Both the position numbers and the translations under genes were made by a program. This document shows positions 10,947 to 21,690 of a stretch of DNA of 64,000 nt, piece by piece (position 1 is the first letter of the stretch; the number at the start of each line of letters is the position of its first letter). Below the pieces are notes generated by a model, which saw only the letters and a program-made list of their open reading frames with translations, did not search any database and was not told the origin of the DNA. Source of the stretch: Trogon surrucura (taxonomy: Eukaryota > Chordata > Aves > Trogoniformes > Trogonidae); the NCBI GenBank assembly GCA_020746105.1, contig CM036618.1, positions 16,723,001-16,787,000 of the forward strand, given 5' to 3'.

Positions 10947-13900
10947 AATATGTTTTAGATCAGTATGTGGAAATTCTTGGCTGTATGTGAAGAAACAATG
11001 GAAGAAATAGGAAGTTAATTTAAAAAATAATTGAGGCAACTGCTAAAGTATCACCTTTATCCACCAAGGTGTGAGAACTGCATCAGGTTATGGGAAATGC
11101 AGAATAGGGTGTGTTGCCTCTACTCTACATTTTTTGTTGCCATAAATAGGCCTGTCCCAAATCTTAGATTTCATTGTTTAATATTGGAAACTGACCCCAT
11201 ATTTGGCCGTTTGACTGTGACCTGCTCTTCCAGTTTGCTGAGGACCAGGTCACTAAGCAGAACAGAGATGGAGATCCAGCTACATTTAGCTTATTAAATT
11301 TAGGCATATTATGTTTGGCTTTCCTTTGATCAGAATTATTTCACAGAATGTGCTGTCTTCTCCTACTAAGGCACAAGCCAGAATTCATTTTACTTCTATT
11401 AATGTGTCACTCTCAATCAAAGCTGGTGTCTAGACCTCTCTGCATCTTGTCATCTTGCCAATCTTTAATACTCTTCATGGGAGTATACTTTTGCCCTATT
11501 TAATATGCCAGATAATTTTGCCTGGGTCCTTTGGGACCCTGGTGGGACACATCCCTGCTTTATATTGTCTTGCTGAAATCTGCAGGGCTGCAGTCCCTTT
11601 GCACTCCTCTGTGAGACTTAAGCACTGGTGGGATCTTATCTTTAAGAAAAAAGCAGGCTTTTCACGGCATTAACAGCAGGACTGAGAAATTAAGTATCTA
11701 ATTATGAAAGGGCAAGCTTGACAGTGCCCTTAATCCAATTAAAACTACATCTGAAATACCGTTGTTACTTTGGCCTAAGTGACGAAGCAGTGCTTGGAGT
11801 CTTGAGTTAGGACAATCAAGAAATAAATAATGATTAGGATATGACAGAAAGATCTTGAGTTTATAATCAATTAAGGCCTACAATCGATTAAGACCTACAA
11901 ACACGATTATTTCCAAGACCTGAATTCTTATTTTCAGAAGACCAGTTCTGTGGTTTAAGATTATTATCAGTTTCTAGCAGTGGATGTTATTTGAGTGATA
12001 TGAAGGTTTTAATTAAAGCCATGAGCTTATACATGAAGAGATTAAAATAAAGAAGCAAAAGTGAGCTGTTTAATATATTTTATCGATTTTAAGGATTCTC
12101 TTAAAGCACTAGATCCCTCTTTCTTCAGGTCACTCTGCTTACAGATTTTTCAGAATTGTCCCTTCCCTGCTCATTTTGGGAGCAAATTAATTTTCTTTAA
12201 GGATACTCTTCAGATTTATATTTGTCAATGCACAAAGTCACAGACCCATTGCTGACATTTTCCCAAGTTGAAAGTACATTTTAATAACTGAACTCTACAT
12301 ACCCAGTGGCAAGGAAGTTTGTGCAAATTCAATTTTATTTGACGAGTATAGCAAAATTAAAACTATGTGGGAATTACTTTAATGGACACAGATTTGGTAT
12401 TTTAGACAGAAAGCTAATCTGAAGGAGATCTTTGTGGAGTTCAGTGGTGATAAAGAAATTATATTGTGAAGCACAACTACATCTGTTTGCAGTTTCCCAT
12501 ATGAATTTAGCTCTTCAACTCTCTGGAATTTACTTCATGGGATTTAGCAGGATTAAGCTTTTTTATATTATCACTTCAGCAAGGAGTTCCTTTTGCTCTC
12601 TATTCCACATAGCTCTGTGCCTACCTTGCAGATGCCATGGTACTTTGAGTTTTCAGGCCTTCAGATTTAACTCCTCAGTATTAACTCAGAGAGACTACCT
12701 TTTTCTCCCTCCATCTCATCTTCCCCAAATTTATCATCAACATCCTTTGTTTAATGATCAGACCCACCACTTTTCATGTCTATTGAAGGAGGTTCCTATG
12801 GTCAAGGCTCTATGACAGTGTAATTATGTCTTGGGCTGTGGAAGAGCCATCGCAGGAAAAAACATTGGCTGTGTTAGGGTGCAGTTACCCTGCTCTGGAG
12901 TGGGTCTGGCTGAGAGCTGTATGACCCAAACAGAGTGCCAGCTGTTGGTTTGGGTTGGTCTGCTTTTCTTCTCACAGAATTGATTTTTAGTCACATTTGC
13001 CCATATACAAATAGTTGCTACCATTGGTTGCCATCAGTGGTTGCTAAAAAAGAGGTAACTTCCTGTGCAGAGGACTGCAAATAACGTAAGGCGTGGGAGG
13101 AAAATATGGAAAACCAGATGAGGACAACAACAGAGCTGGAATATGTGACATAAGGAAAAGTGTTTGGGAGAGCAAGAGGATGTCAGGACAATGAACAGCT
13201 GGGAAAAAGTAAGTAAAGCTGGGAGTAAGGCCAGGGAAGAAGATAATGGGAAATTGGAGGGACCCTTAGCAGGAAAAGGAAAAAATATCATAAGAGCAGA
13301 AAGTCTTGCAGATGCACAAAGAGGCAGATGTGTTTTCCGTCTGATGAAGGAAGATGTGCACATGTGACACACTGAAGGCAGATATGCTGGTAAATGCGAC
13401 TCAGATCTGCCATCAAGTGAGTTAATTTTCCTCAAGCAGAAGTTCTGCCAGCTGCAGCATCCAATCATCTCTGATTGTGTCCCTAAAGTTTTTGAAAGGC
13501 ATTTCTGAGGCTGGCTGTGTTTATCTGCTTCGTATCAGGCCAGTGACATGCAGTGCATAAGATCTGTGTGTGGGTCCAGCCTCTCCTTGTGATCACACTA
13601 TGTGCCGCTGTTGGGCAGATCACGACTTTGGGTGACCACAGCTTGGTTAGTGTTTTGTTCTGCAGCAGATGGGTTTCACAACAATCTGGGTTTGACTCAG
13701 TTGGGATGTACAGGTGAGTGGAGACCATCCCAGGTTTACATTGCTCCCAGGACTGGCCAGGTCATGTACATAGACAAGGATTCTTCCTTTTCCTTTGCAG
13801 AGCAGGTAAAGACACAAAGTCATTGCATTTCCTCATGGCACATACCAGGTTGAAGATCTGAATTTCAGACCTGGTTTTGGATTCTTTGTTTGGGGATTTT

Positions 13901-15042
13901 TCAAGATTCCTTCCCCTGGGAAACTGCCTCACCATGCAATGTAAAGTGGAGTTCAACTCAGATCTCCTCAACAGGGCAAATGAGATAAATTTGGCCTAGG
14001 TTTCATCTGAAATCATGGTAGGAAAAGAAATACATTCTTGTAGTGCTTGTATCTTCTGCTAGGGATAACTAGGATAGGTAGGATGCTCCCAGGCTGGACT
14101 TTGGGGATGATCAGCATCTGCTAAGGTTATACAGAGAGAGGTGACAAAGACTGACTTCAAACTGGCTGCCTAATGTAGACTAGATGCCTAACTATATGTT
14201 TAAAATTTGGTGAGATAAAGCTCAATGTGTAATATGCATACATATTTATTATTTAGAAAGTTTATTTGTGGTAGCAGCTGTACTACGGAAAAATGTGCTT
14301 TTGTTCCTATTGTGGCATCCAAAACAGACAGTCTAACATTTTAATGGAAATTGGTATTACATCTATATTTGTGGAAGATTAGATTGGATCTTTTCCAGAG
14401 GTACAGTCATTTCTTTAAATCTGCTTGGTATTTCGGAGTTATCGTTGTTAAAGATCAAACCATCACCTTCCACAACTCACAACAATTCCTCCTGAAGGTA
14501 TAAAGCACATGAAACCATGACATTTGCCAGTTGTGTTTGTATTTTTCATATCAGATTATTTGTGAATAGTAATTGTTCTACAAAAAGATCAATTACTTAT
14601 GGATTAGACTTCTGTATGAACTTGGATTTCTTTAGCCTTATTACAAGTACCATAAATAAGAAATGCTGCTTTGTATTGTAATCTATTGTATCAAACATGG
14701 GCCTCTTCTGAAAACATTTGTTCCAGCCAAGTATTAATTCAACAGACATTCCCGCCTTTCTGTTTTCAGCACCTTTTTAAGATTCCTGAAGGCAAACAAC
14801 AAGAGTGCCTTTAGGCATTCTTAATAGTCACTGTAGAAAACCAGGCACTTTTATGACGAAATTCAATTGCCCTGTTGTGGATGTTTAGTTGAGAATGAAA
14901 TAAATCACATGCTGTCAGTGGCTGTTTCTCTCCAAGTGAGTATACACTACTAGATCATAGACACTTGGTTACGAGTCCACCCTTGTCTTGAAGATGTTTT
15001 ATATGCATATAAATGTATCTATATATGCTATGCGTGTGTGTA
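10947..15042. other. Unique A+T-rich noncoding DNA
   Basis: Four kilobases with no recognised repeat or gene. Open frames are short. The longest, 144 codons on minus at 13034-13468, is a low-complexity Leu/Ser/Phe-rich translation of a purine-rich plus strand and has no domain I recognise. Confidence 0.6.
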
Positions 15043-15126
15043 TAGAATGATAGAATGCATTGGGTTGGAAGGGACCTTTAGAGGTCACCTAGTTCAACCT
15101 CCCCGCAGTGAGCACGGACATTGAAA
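15043..15126 (-). mobile_element. Old CR1 3'-end scrap
   Basis: Read on minus, this is a CR1 tail with TAGAATGATAGAATG 8-mer remnants next to GGTTGGAAGGGACC and a diverged 'cacctagttcaacctcc'. It is interrupted at 15127 by the start of the tail of another, larger CR1, so the large copy probably inserted into or beside it. Confidence 0.8.
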
Positions 15127-17126
15127 CATAGAATCATAGAATCATAGAATGTCAGGGGTTGGAAGGGACCTCTAGAGATCTTCTAGTCCAACCCCCCTGC
15201 CAGAGCAAGATCCCCTGGGGCAGCCACACAGGAACACATGCAGGCAAGTTTTGAAAGTTTCCAGAGAAGGAGACTCCACAACCTCTCTGGGAAGCCTGTT
15301 CCAGTGCTCTGTCACTGTCACAGTAAAGAAGTTTCTCTTCATGTTGATGTGGAACTTCCTGTGTTCTAGCTTAAACCCATTATTATTTGTTCTATTACTG
15401 GGCACCACTGAGAAGAGATTGTCCCCTTCCTCTTGACATCTATCCCTCAGATATTTATATACGTTAATAAGATCCCCTCTCAGCCATCTCCTTTCAAGGC
15501 TAAACAGCCCCAGTTCTCTCAGTCTCTCTTCATAGGAGAGATGTTCAAGTCCCATAATCATCCTCGTAGCTCTCCGTTGGACTCTCTCCAGTAGGTCCCT
15601 GTCTCTCTTGAATTGGGGAGCCCAAACCTGGACACAGCATTCCAGGTGTGGCCTCACCAGGGCAGAGTAGAGGCAGAGGACAACTTCCCTAGAACTGCTG
15701 GACACACTTTTCTTAATGCACCCCAGGATTCCATTGGACCTCTTGGCCACAAGGGCACATTGCTGTCCCATGGACAACTTACTGTCCACTGGAACTCCAA
15801 GGTCTTTCTCCATGAGGCTGCTTTCCAGCAGGACATCCCCTAATCTATACTGGTGCCTGGTGTTATTCCTCCCCAGATGCAGGACTCTACACTTGTCCCT
15901 ATTGAACTTCATGAGGTTCACCTTTGCCCAGCTCTCCAGCCTGTCCAGATCTCGTTGGATGGCAGCACAGCCTTCATGTGTGTCAGCCACCCCTCCCAGT
16001 TTCGTATCATCAGCAAACTTGCTGAGGGTGCATTCTGTCCTCTCATCCAGGTCGTTGATGAAGATATTGAACAAGACTAGACCCAGTACTGATCCCTGGG
16101 GAACATCACTGGCCACAGGCTTCCAACTTGACTCTGTGCCACTGATCACAACCCTCTAAACTCTATTGTTGAGCTTGTTAACAATCTATCTCACAGTCAA
16201 TAATCTATCCCACATATCTTGAGTTTTCCTGCGAGGATGTTATGAGGGACAGTATCGAAAGCTTTACTGAAGTGACGATATATGACATCTACTGCTCTCC
16301 CTTCATCTACCCATTTGGTCACGCTTTCGTAGAAGAATATCAGATTAGTCAGGCAAGATTTCCCCTTGGTAAATACATGTTGGTTACTCCTGATAACCTT
16401 CTTTTCTTCCATTTGGTTAGAGACAGCCTTCAGAATGAGCTGCTCCATCGCCTTCCAGGGATAGAGGTGAGGCTGACTGGTCTGTAGTTGCCTTTGTCCT
16501 CCCTCTTGCCCTTTTTGAAGACTGAAGTAACATTGGCTTTCTTCCAGTTTTCAGGCACCTCTCCCATTCTCCATGATTTTTCAAAAGTGTTGTAGAAGGG
16601 CTCAGCAACAACGTTAGCCATCTCTCTCAGCACATGTGGATGCACCCCATTTGGGCCCATGGATTTGTATGTTTTCAGTTGCTCCAACAGGTCTCTAACC
16701 CAATCCTCACTTACCGGTGGGGAGTCTTCCTCACTCCAGTTTTGCTCCTTTGCTTCTAGTGACTGGGATTCTTGAGGGCTGGTTTTAGGTGTAAAGACTG
16801 AAGCAAAGAAGGCATTCAGTAATTCTGCCCTCTCTGCATCCTCTGTTACCATATCTCCAATCTCATTTAGCAGTGGACCCAGTTTTTCCCCACTCTTCTT
16901 TTTCTCACTGATATATTTGAAGAAGTTCTTCTTGTTCACCTCCCTAGCCACACTAAGTTCTAAGAGAATCTTGACCTATCTTGTTGGGTCTCTACATATT
17001 CTGGAAGCATTTCTATAATACTACCAATTAACTAGGCCTCTTTTTCACATATTGTGAATTTCCCTCTTCTATTTGAGTTTTTCCAGGAGCTCCTTGCTTG
17101 TCCATGCAGGTCTCCTGCCTACTCGA
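15127..17126 (-). mobile_element. CR1 LINE, about 2 kb, most of the reverse transcriptase retained
   Basis: The element lies on the minus strand. Its 3' tail of ATAGAATC units starts at 15127, and the ORF2 sequence extends rightwards into the linker before the reverse transcriptase (residues such as NKKNFFKYISEKKKSGEKLG). Upstream of about 17126 the similarity ends. It is among the longest CR1 copies here and still lacks the endonuclease domain and ORF1. Confidence 0.95.
15172..16951 (-). pseudogene. CR1 ORF2 remnant: linker and reverse transcriptase in three frames
   Basis: Three consecutive minus-strand frames make up one damaged ORF2. The first, 16430-16951, has the pre-RT linker and the PVSLTSIPG block. 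The second, 16197-16448, has [11 protein letters not shown] and motif A. The third, 15172-16149 (325 codons), has motif B ([21 protein letters not shown]), motif [10 protein letters not shown] and the C-terminal region. Frame one and two overlap, showing a frameshift near 16440; stops separate two and three near 16150-16196. Motif A reads VIYRHFSKAFDTV where the family has VIYLDFSKAFD, so the catalytic aspartate is histidine here. The copy is therefore dead both by frame and by active site. Confidence 0.93.
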
Positions 17127-17145
17127 TTTTTTTTTCAAGGGAAAA

Positions 17146-17240
17146 CATCTTTAACTAGATCAGGTTCCTCAGAGCTGTATCAAGCCCGACCTTGAAGGTC
17201 TTCATTACCTCTCTGGGCAACCTGTTCCAGTGTTTCACCA
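17146..17240 (-). mobile_element. Old CR1 fragment of a different subfamily
   Basis: Read on minus this encodes the CR1 C-terminal untranslated/coding junction (AACCTGATC, TTCAAGGTCGGGC, CACTGGAACAGGTTGCCC). It has no tail and is separated by a short T-rich gap from the larger copy on its left. It belongs to the same group as 30410-30774 and 59977-61323. Confidence 0.75.
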
Positions 17241-19671
17241 ATAAATGTGTCTGAGTGTGTTTACACATACATGCACACACCATGTATGTAAGTTGTGTCT
17301 TGGTTTGAATATATGCTTGAAGGTTATAGTCTTACTACTCAGGAAGAATAATGTCTTGGTCACCTCCCAGACTTTTGCTTCCTTTTTCTATGCAGCAATC
17401 TGATCAGGCTGAAATCCTTTCTTTTCTTGGTGACAAGAAAAGGTCTCCTTTAATATGTCCTTGTGCAGGACCAGAAGTCACCCCAGCCTCAGGGGAGAGG
17501 GGGTGGAAATTAAAGCGAGGAAGCTGAACAGCTCTGAAGCTGTGACCAACACTGACTAGTAGAAGAGTTTAAGGGCTTTACTCAATGCTTCCCATGAGCA
17601 AAAGGGAGGAAGAAGCTCCTCAGGCTCAGGAAAACTAACAGCTGAATCAAGCTCTTGGATTTTTTTTTCTGAGATTCAGAAAGGAGTTTCCACAGGAAAG
17701 ATGCTGGTATGTTTTTGAGCTGGTATGTCCTACCAAGAGTCCATGCCTTGAAGTGAGATTTCAACCCAGTTTTGTCTTCTATACTTAAATTCTTAGGCAA
17801 TACTTGAAGCACTATGGCTGATGTTAGCTTCTTCTGACTGGTACTAGACTCGGGCTTTTTGCTGTTTACAAGTAAACAAATATTAGGGACATCTATTGTT
17901 CACATTTTTTTTCAGGGTGTATGTTGCGACTGTAGGTAAAGGGCAGGTGTCTGAGGACACAGCATCTCTCTTTCTCCCCAGGTGAGTTTATTCAGAGATG
18001 TAGGGAGAAGGGAAACCAGAGTAGGTTTTTTCATAGATCAATCTGTTACACAGATGAATTAAATACCTTGGCATGCTAATGAGTTTTTTCCTCCATATTT
18101 TTAAGATATTCCTATTCTTCTTTTTTTCTTGAATGTCCGAATGTGCAAATTTAGTTGCCTCTGTCTCCTCTTCTAAGGTTCATTAACCATTGGTGGGTTG
18201 TAAATGGAGATTCAACACCATGGTTTCCTGAAGTCAGAGCAGGCTGAGTCATTAATAAAAGACTGAATATACTATGTGACTGGATGTAACTTTCTGCTCC
18301 TATCACAGATCAAAACTCCCTTACAGCGCTCATTAATGACTCATGCAGTACCTTTGATATCTGGAGAGTTTGTAGCCACTTTGGTTACTGTTCTAAATAT
18401 TATCAATTGTGATTGTTTGCCTTCCTAATATTTAGCATCTTGACTGAAATGTCTTATTTTCCTGGAAAGGTGAAGCGCCTGGAGGACCAGAGTCTCAGTT
18501 GCTAAAAGCAGCTAATTGAGAAAGCCTCTGGTGTTGCTCTTGCATTGCATCAGGAGCAGAAACTCTGCATTGAGATCAATCTTTCCAGCCAAACACAAAA
18601 CCAGCAAAAAGGTTTTGCAAATGCTGCATGCTCCTAGATGGTTTTGCAGCACCCAAGCAGTCACTGGCTGGCACTGTCTGCTTTTGCATTGCAATTAGTG
18701 CCTGTCCTCAGCAATCAGTTTGCAGATCCAGCAAACCATTCATTATACATGAGACTAAATTATCTGTCCCTCCTCACACCCACTCTGCCGTATTTCTCTC
18801 ATGTACCATGAGTGATGTCCTGCAACATCTCACTCTCTATTCTCATTTGTCACACACATGAGGTCAATGTGTGGATGATGTCCTCATCATTTGTACTCAG
18901 CAGGTGAGATCTCAGGGCCAGAGGGGTAATGATGTTGTAAAATCTGGAAGGAGCCTGTCTGAAAAAGCATCCTGAAGTTATGAAAAAGTTTATATTTTTA
19001 AGCTCTTTCTACAAATCAGGTTTCTTTCAGAGGAGGAAATTCTTGTGGTAGAACTTTTCTTTGGCTTTTGTAATCTGTTGGTGCCTAAAATATCATATAT
19101 TTTTTTCTTTTTTGATGTTAGACTCTGTGTTCTTTACACTTGTGTTTCCCTACCATCTAGAGTGCTAAGCCCTTGTTCACCTTGCCCTGGCTATAAGCAG
19201 GCAGGTAATTAAAAAGAGGTGCTAAAACCACAGAGAAATGGAAACTGTCCAAAAGAGAGAAAGCCATGGATTAGCTAAGGGGCCAGGGAAGAGGAAGATT
19301 GGAGATAACCTTCTATATCCACCTCCCGAGTCCTTGATTCCTTAGTTCCTCATCTGTTTGGGGAAAGAAGACATGTAAGGTAGGTAGCCTCATAACACAG
19401 CATGGCTAGCAAGAAATAAGAGGGACAAGAATGCATTTCTCTATGCTTATTTAAACTTCTAGGCTGAAAGAATGCATTGAAGACTAGATAAAAAAAATGT
19501 AAATTTCTTAAAAAAACGCAGCCCTTCAGTGATTCTTGAGCCTCTCAGCAAACAGGAACAAGACAAGAGACCTGGAAAGGGATTAAATCTGCTTCGAAGA
19601 AACTCTTGTGGGGATGGAAATGGTCAGTGATACCCTCAGGTGTCACCCAGTGTAGCAGCTACTCCTTCCAA

Positions 19672-19687
19672 CAGCACCACAGACAGC
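19672..19687 (+). promoter_or_regulatory. RE1/NRSE-like half-site pair
   Basis: CAGCACCACAGACAGC matches the core of the REST (NRSF) binding site, CAGCACCACGGACAGC, at 15 of 16 positions. The outer positions of the 21-bp consensus do not match. REST silences neuronal genes in other tissues. A binding role here is inference only. Confidence 0.3.
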
Positions 19688-20166
19688 CAGTCCCAGCCCA
19701 TTCATGCTGCATATTTGCTGCTCTTCGCAGATTTCCTCTTTCCTTGGTGATTGGAAGGCTTAGTGTGACACCGTGCTAAGGTCTGAAGGCAGAAACTGTC
19801 CACACAGAAACTTGAGGGACACAGAAACTTTGAGTCAGGGAGCTGGTCTGAAATTTGGGAGGAAATTTGGAGAAGTAGCAGCAAGCAATGTTTTGGGAAA
19901 AAAAGTCCCTCTTCTTGGAAATGCTCAGAGATCCGGGATATGGACGAGGGAACGACGGTGCTTGCACCTCACTCATCCAGCAGCCGAGTGTGAGACCTGA
20001 GTCCAGGTTTCCTCTGCACTCACGGCTCCTTTGCAACACTGGGGCTGAGTGAAAATAAAAGCATCCAGCCTGTCCTGCAAAACAAGCCTCACAGAAAAAG
20101 CAGCTATATTCAAGGCGCTATTCTGATGTCACTCAATTCCTCTCATGAAGTCATTGCTTAGTGCTT

Positions 20167-20180
20167 GTTGCTATAACAAC
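20167..20180. promoter_or_regulatory. RFX X-box-like palindrome
   Basis: GTTGCTATAACAAC is an imperfect palindrome close to the RFX X-box (GTTGCYATRGCAAC type), with one clear mismatch in the right half. It lies in unique DNA just left of a CR1 copy. Chance occurrence cannot be excluded. Confidence 0.25.
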
Positions 20181-20444
20181 CTGTTAGTCTTTTTCACTAT
20201 TGCTCATGTAAGACAAATGCCTACAGGTGTGTCACTGTTGTGAAGTTCATCTACAGAATGTTCATTTAAAAATATCACTCCCAAGCAATAGCTCACTGGG
20301 ATGAGGCACACAACTTTACAGAAACATTATTTTTTAAGAAATGCCAGCTCCAACTCACCCTGTGCTGTATGAAAAAAAAAAAAAGTAAACTAGAGGAAAG
20401 AGCATTCAAGTGAACCAGCATTTTAGATTAATACTTTTTTATGA

Positions 20445-21690
20445 CACAGAATCACAGAATCAAAGAATCGCAGAACATTAGGGGTTGGAAGGGACCTCAA
20501 AAGATCATCTAGTCCAGCCCCCCTGCCAGAGCAGGATCACCCACAGTAGATCACACAGGAACACGTCCAGGCAGGTTTTGAAATTCTCCAGAGAAGGAGA
20601 CTCCACAACCTCCCTGGGCAGCCTGTTCCAGGGCTCTGTCACCCTCACAGTGAAAAAGTTTTTTCTAGTATTTTTGTGGAACCTCCTATGTTCCTATGTT
20701 CCAGCTTGTACCCATTGCCCCTTGTCCTGTCTTTGGGCATCACTGAAAAGAGCCTGGCTCCATCCTCCTGACACTCCCCCTTGACATGTTTATAAACATG
20801 AATGAGGTCACCCCTCAGCCTCCTCTTCTCCAAGCTAAAGAGACCCAGCTCCTTCAGCTTTTTCTCATAAGGGAGATGTTCCACTCCCTTCATCATCTTT
20901 GTGGCTCTGTGCTAGACTCTCTCAAGCAGTTCCCCATCCTTCTTAAGCTGAGGGGCCCAGAACTGGACATAATATTCCAGATGCGGCCTCACCAGGGCAG
21001 AGTAGAGGGGCAGGAGGACCTCTCTCGACCTACTTGCTACTCCCCTTCTAATACACCCCAGGATGCCAGTGGCCTTCTTGGCCACGAGGGCACATTGCTG
21101 GCTCATGGTCATCCTGTTGTCCACTAGAACCCCCAGATCCTTTCTTCTACACTGCTCTCCAGCAGATCAGTCCTCAACCTGTACTGGCACGTGGGGTTAT
21201 TCTTTCCCAAGTGCAAAACTCTACACTTGCCCTTGTTGAACTTCATCAGATTTCTCCCTGCCCAGCCCTCCAGCCTGTCCAGGTCTCTCTGAATGGCTGC
21301 ACAGCCTTCTGGTGTGTCAACCACTCCTCCCAATTTCGTATCATCAGCAAACTTGCTGACAGTGCTCTCTAATCCCTCATCCAGGTCATTGATGAATATA
21401 TTGAAAAGCACCGGACCCAGCACTGACCCCCTGAGGGACCCCACTAGACACAGGCCTCCAACTAGACTCTGCCCCATTGACCACAACTCTCTGGCTCCTT
21501 CCCTTCAACCAATTAGCGACCCACCTCACTACTTGGTCATCCAGACCACACTTCCTCAGTTTACCTATGAGGATGCTGTGGGAGATGGTGTCAAAGGCCT
21601 TGCTGATATCCAGATAGATCACATCCACTGCATGGCCACCATCCATCCACCTGGTTATGTCTTCATAAAAGGCTATCAGGTTGATCAAAC
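20445..21690 (-). mobile_element. CR1 LINE, 5'-truncated, about 1.25 kb
   Basis: The minus-strand tail (CACAGAATCACAGAATC) begins at 20445. ORF2 homology continues to about 21690, where the sequence stops just inside the [17 protein letters not shown] region. It belongs to the same younger group as 53770-55080 and 10126-10946. Confidence 0.95.
20645..21688 (-). pseudogene. CR1 ORF2 reverse transcriptase remnant in at least four frames
   Basis: From the 5' side, frame 21386-21688 holds LIAFYED, motif [13 protein letters not shown] (aspartate present) and the start of motif B (SSGVPQG). A frameshift moves the reading to 21124-21486, which has [19 protein letters not shown], motif [10 protein letters not shown] and the [12 protein letters not shown] block. 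Another shift leads to 20912-21124 (SRMTMSQ-equivalent, [18 protein letters not shown]). A stop replaces the Gln of RVQRRAT, after which 20645-20896 covers the next block. The catalytic residues survive but at least two frameshifts and a stop destroy the protein. Confidence 0.9.

Larger units (their letters stand above)
17241..20444. other. Unique noncoding DNA with possible regulatory motifs
   Basis: No gene recognised. An RE1-like match at 19672-19687 and an RFX-like palindrome at 20167-20180 are listed separately. The 18290-18440 segment has an A+T-rich, homeobox-site-like texture (CATTAATGACTCATGC). Confidence 0.5.

Noticed and set aside
13034..13468. 144-codon minus frame rich in Leu, Ser and Phe, resembling a membrane protein
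   Set aside because: It is the translation of the complement of a purine-rich stretch. The hydrophobic look follows from T+C-rich codons.
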